This document shows positions 44,007 to 46,381 of a DNA stretch of 46,381 nucleotides, piece by piece. Source of the DNA: Helicobacteraceae bacterium (GTDB taxonomy: Bacteria; Campylobacterota; Campylobacteria; Campylobacterales; Sulfurimonadaceae). The stretch spans positions 1 through 46,381 of the forward strand of contig CANMJR010000022.1 in assembly GCA_947498025.1 (NCBI GenBank). The letters are read 5' to 3'. Numbering within the stretch: position 1 is the first letter of the stretch; the number at the start of each line of letters is the position of its first letter. A program made the position numbers and the translations under genes. The notes beneath the pieces are model-generated. The model was given only the letters and a program-made list of their open reading frames with translations, was not told where the DNA came from and ran no database searches.

Positions 44007-45505
44007 ATCCGAGAGAGCTGCAGAACTCATATCAAAAAAACAGACAAAAATTTCATGACTATATAGATACTATCAAGAAAAATACCCCTTGGGATATCTA
44101 CACCATAATCAATCCGACTTTGATAAAAAACCCCTATGCAAGTGACTTTCCAAAAAATTATTTTATCAACAGTTCTGAGTTTTCAAATAGAATAATAAAT
44201 TTCACAAAAAACAGTTTTAAGTTTTACATCAAAAATTTGTATCTACTCTTTTCTTATTTTATTGCTTTTGTTTTATACAAGATATATTTCAAAAAACAGA
44301 GAAAAAATGAGACTAAAATTATTATAGATACTTTTGGACTTGTAGATAAAATAAACGAAAGTGGCGAGTTTAGTGAAAATTATTTGAGTGGAATATATGA
44401 AATATTTGAACGCTTTAACACCCAATATTCGATACTCTTAAGACCTTATAGAGTGAGTAAAAATCCTTTTAAAATGGTGAAGTTTTTTCGTATCATCAAT
44501 CAAGATAAAAGAGATTTTATGTTTGAGTATGAGTTTTTAAAATGGAATGATTTTGCTTTGTTGTTCCTTCTTATAGCACTTTATCCCTTTAAAACTTTGA
44601 GACTTTTACAAGATGAAAAAACTTTAGAAGATAAAATCTTCAATAGCTCGCTTTTTGAAGATATAAAACATTTTAGTTTCGACAGTTTGACGCGGTATAT
44701 TCTGGGTAAAAATTTAGCAAAGATTCAGTCAATAGAAAAAATTTACTCATGGAGCGAATTTCAAGTTATTGAGAGGAGCTTTAATTTTGCAGTAAGAAAA
44801 AACAGGAGTGCTATTAAGCTCATAGCCTGCCAATTTTATTTAAACTACGAAACATATTTTAATACTTATGTGGATGACTTAGATTATGAGATGCTCAGCG
44901 CTCCTCATGAAGTTTTGGTAAATGGAAAGCGCTATCTTCTTGATAGAGAAAAAGTTGAATATAATACCGGAGTGTCTCTCAGATATAAAAGCATTTTTGA
45001 CTTTAAAGGTATAAAAGAGGAAAGAAATATTTTACTTCTAGGCTCCTATATAGAAAAAGATACGCAACACATGTTAGAAAGCGTAAAAGAGTTTGACAAT
45101 GTGATATTTAAGAATCATCCGGCAGTAGATATAAAAAAGTTCGGAGTTTTACCAAAAAATGTTACAGTCTCAAATGAAAATATTTACAAGCTTTTTGAAC
45201 ATGCAAAGCTTGTTATAGGAACGGCATCCGGCACATCTGTAGAAGCGGTAGCATGTGGAGTTTCCGTAATAATAATTGCTAGCCGTAATAATCTAACAGC
45301 AAACCCTTTGGTGGCGCATGGGCAAGGTAAAATTTGGGATATTACTTTTGAAATAGGTAATATTGCAGAGATTTATAAAAAACTCATGAAATATAGAGAA
45401 GAAAATATTGATGAAATAATAGAAATATCCTCTTGGTATAAGGATAATTTTTTTGTTTCTTTAAGTGATGAAAATATAGTAAAAACTTTTGGATTTAAAA
45501 AATGA
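44003..45505 (+). CDS. Putative GT-B-like glycan transferase, membrane-associated
   Basis: 500 aa, no confident family. Hydrophobic segments at about 75-97 (NLYLLFSYFIAFVLYKIYF) and 186-200 (ALLFLLIALYPFK) suggest membrane contact. The C-terminal third has 'NILLLGSYIEKDTQHML', 'VIFKNHPAVDIKKFG' and 'YKLFEHAKLVIGTASGTSVEAVACGVSVIIIAS', which resembles the donor site of capsule or CDP-glycerol-type transferases. It is likely a transferase of this cluster. It overlaps the next gene by 4 bases (ATGA). Confidence 0.6.
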   Translation: MNPRELQNSYQKNRQKFHDYIDTIKKNTPWDIYTIINPTLIKNPYASDFPKNYFINSSEFSNRIINFTKNSFKFYIKNLYLLFSYFIAFVLYKIYFKKQRKNETKIIIDTFGLVDKINESGEFSENYLSGIYEIFERFNTQYSILLRPYRVSKNPFKMVKFFRIINQDKRDFMFEYEFLKWNDFALLFLLIALYPFKTLRLLQDEKTLEDKIFNSSLFEDIKHFSFDSLTRYILGKNLAKIQSIEKIYSWSEFQVIERSFNFAVRKNRSAIKLIACQFYLNYETYFNTYVDDLDYEMLSAPHEVLVNGKRYLLDREKVEYNTGVSLRYKSIFDFKGIKEERNILLLGSYIEKDTQHMLESVKEFDNVIFKNHPAVDIKKFGVLPKNVTVSNENIYKLFEHAKLVIGTASGTSVEAVACGVSVIIIASRNNLTANPLVAHGQGKIWDITFEIGNIAEIYKKLMKYREENIDEIIEISSWYKDNFFVSLSDENIVKTFGFKK

Positions 45506-46381
45506 ATATAAAAAAAATATTGAGCAATTTACCCTCATATCCACATTATAAAATGAATGTTTTTAGTGGCACTAATAGTTTTGCAGAAGTGAAAAATATA
45601 TATAGTCAATTGAATTCTAAAGATATTGTCGAGGGTGAACATGTATCAAAGTATCAAGACATATTAAAGTCAAAATTGAATTCAAAACATATATACACAT
45701 TCGCAAGCGGCAGGATGGGATTTTACAGTATTCTTAAGTCTATAGGTATCACAAGTGGCGATGAGGTAATTATTCCCTCTTTTACATGCATCGTCGTGCC
45801 AAATGCTATTTTATACAGTGGGGCTAAGCCTATCTACTGCGATATAAAAGAGGATGACTATAATATCGATGTATCCAAAATTGAAAAATTAATAACCAAT
45901 CAAACTAAAGTTTTGTACGCACAACACACTTTTGGACAGATGTGTGCTATTGAAGCTATTATGGAAATAGCAAAAAAATATAATTTGCTTGTTATAGAAG
46001 ATACGGCATTAGCTCTTGGAGCAAAGAAAAATGGAAAATATGCGGGGACTATTGGCGATTTTGGCTACTACTCCACAGATAGAAGCAAGGTCATCAACAC
46101 AGGGTTAGGAGGATTTGTAAGTGTCAATAACGCGCAATACTTAGAGCCATTCAACAAATTTTACGAACAGGTACCTTATTTAGATGAAGCCATTACAAAA
46201 AAAATTGTAAAAACTTTTATTTTAAATATCCTAACACTCCATCCAAAAATCTATTGGCTAGGCAAATTTGTAAATGCAGTACTGACAAAATTGAAAATAT
46301 TAACTTATTTTTTAGATGAACCTTTTACAAAAAAGGAGCATATAGTAAAATATCCCTATCCTGCAAGATTATCAAATATAG
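45502..46381 (+). CDS. DegT/DnrJ/EryC1/StrS aminotransferase, cut by window edge
   Basis: Open from ATG 45502 to the edge (293 codons, no stop). The sugar aminotransferase pattern is 'TFASGRMGFYSIL', 'GDEVIIPSFTCIVVPNAILYSGAKPIYCDI', 'LYAQHTFGQMC', 'LLVIEDTALALGAKKNGKYAG', then 'YYSTDRSKVINTGLGGF', where the Lys in DRSK is the PLP site. The family transfers an amino group to keto-sugars. The substrate may be a nucleotide-activated keto-sugar from an epimerase in this cluster. Confidence 0.88.
   Translation, partial: MNIKKILSNLPSYPHYKMNVFSGTNSFAEVKNIYSQLNSKDIVEGEHVSKYQDILKSKLNSKHIYTFASGRMGFYSILKSIGITSGDEVIIPSFTCIVVPNAILYSGAKPIYCDIKEDDYNIDVSKIEKLITNQTKVLYAQHTFGQMCAIEAIMEIAKKYNLLVIEDTALALGAKKNGKYAGTIGDFGYYSTDRSKVINTGLGGFVSVNNAQYLEPFNKFYEQVPYLDEAITKKIVKTFILNILTLHPKIYWLGKFVNAVLTKLKILTYFLDEPFTKKEHIVKYPYPARLSNI

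Overview
The window is AT-rich, and after the first 4.4 kb almost every gene lies on the + strand. Gene content points to a Campylobacterota bacterium of the Sulfurimonas/Sulfuricurvum type. The pointers are TATAAT/TACAAT -10 boxes without a clear -35, a SapC/PrtD/HlyD/TolC block like the Campylobacter fetus sapCDEF S-layer secretion locus, and a large surface-glycan cluster. This taxonomic call is an inference from gene content.

Region 1 (1-4460) is a repeat-rich landing zone. It holds the 3' end of an IS66-like transposase and an IS4-family remnant. It also has a complete REP-associated tyrosine transposase (RAYT) with many short REP hairpins, decayed copies of a cassette of tiny membrane proteins, and a DUF4160/DUF2442 pair. 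The standout is three near-identical ~200-bp units, each encoding a 19-residue hydrophobic peptide (MRLALIIVIILMLLATRLY and variants) that looks like the Ibs toxins of E. coli. Each unit has a sense promoter, a Shine-Dalgarno (SD) site inside a small hairpin, 5' and 3' segments able to pair over a long range, a hairpin kept by compensating changes, and an opposing TATAAT promoter that would drive an antisense RNA. I read these as three paralogous type I toxin-antitoxin loci beside a RAYT gene.

Region 2 (4462-13477) is a type I secretion locus. It encodes a serine protease with a Calx-beta domain and no signal peptide (a likely substrate), a lipoprotein with three repeats, tRNA-Thr(UGU) on the minus strand, and an unknown 150-aa protein. 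Next comes a protein joining a RAYT-like domain that has lost its HUH histidines to a SapC domain. The ABC exporter, membrane-fusion protein and TolC-like outer-membrane protein follow.

Region 3 (13539 to the end) is a surface polysaccharide or glycoprotein-glycan cluster. It starts with GDP-mannose dehydratase and reductase, a GT4 glycosyltransferase and a polyprenyl-phosphate sugar-1-phosphate transferase. GDP-heptose type genes follow (HddC, and an HddA fused to CBS domains). A nonulosonate-like block comes next (a NeuB-SAF-TIM-barrel fusion and a NeuA-like cytidylyltransferase), with methyltransferases, an aminotransferase, SDRs, a LIC12162-family transferase and a Wzx-like flippase. An AbiEii-type nucleotidyltransferase pair interrupts the cluster. 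After it come an HpaI-type aldolase with a KdsB-like cytidylyltransferase, then an acyl-carrier module (MaoC-SDR fusion, FkbH, ACP). The right end has a sugar epimerase, a D-2-hydroxyacid dehydrogenase, a cyclase-family hydrolase, a HAD phosphatase, a GT-B-like protein and a DegT aminotransferase cut by the window edge. Frequent 4-11 bp overlaps indicate a long, translationally coupled transcript. The glycan made cannot be named from sequence alone.
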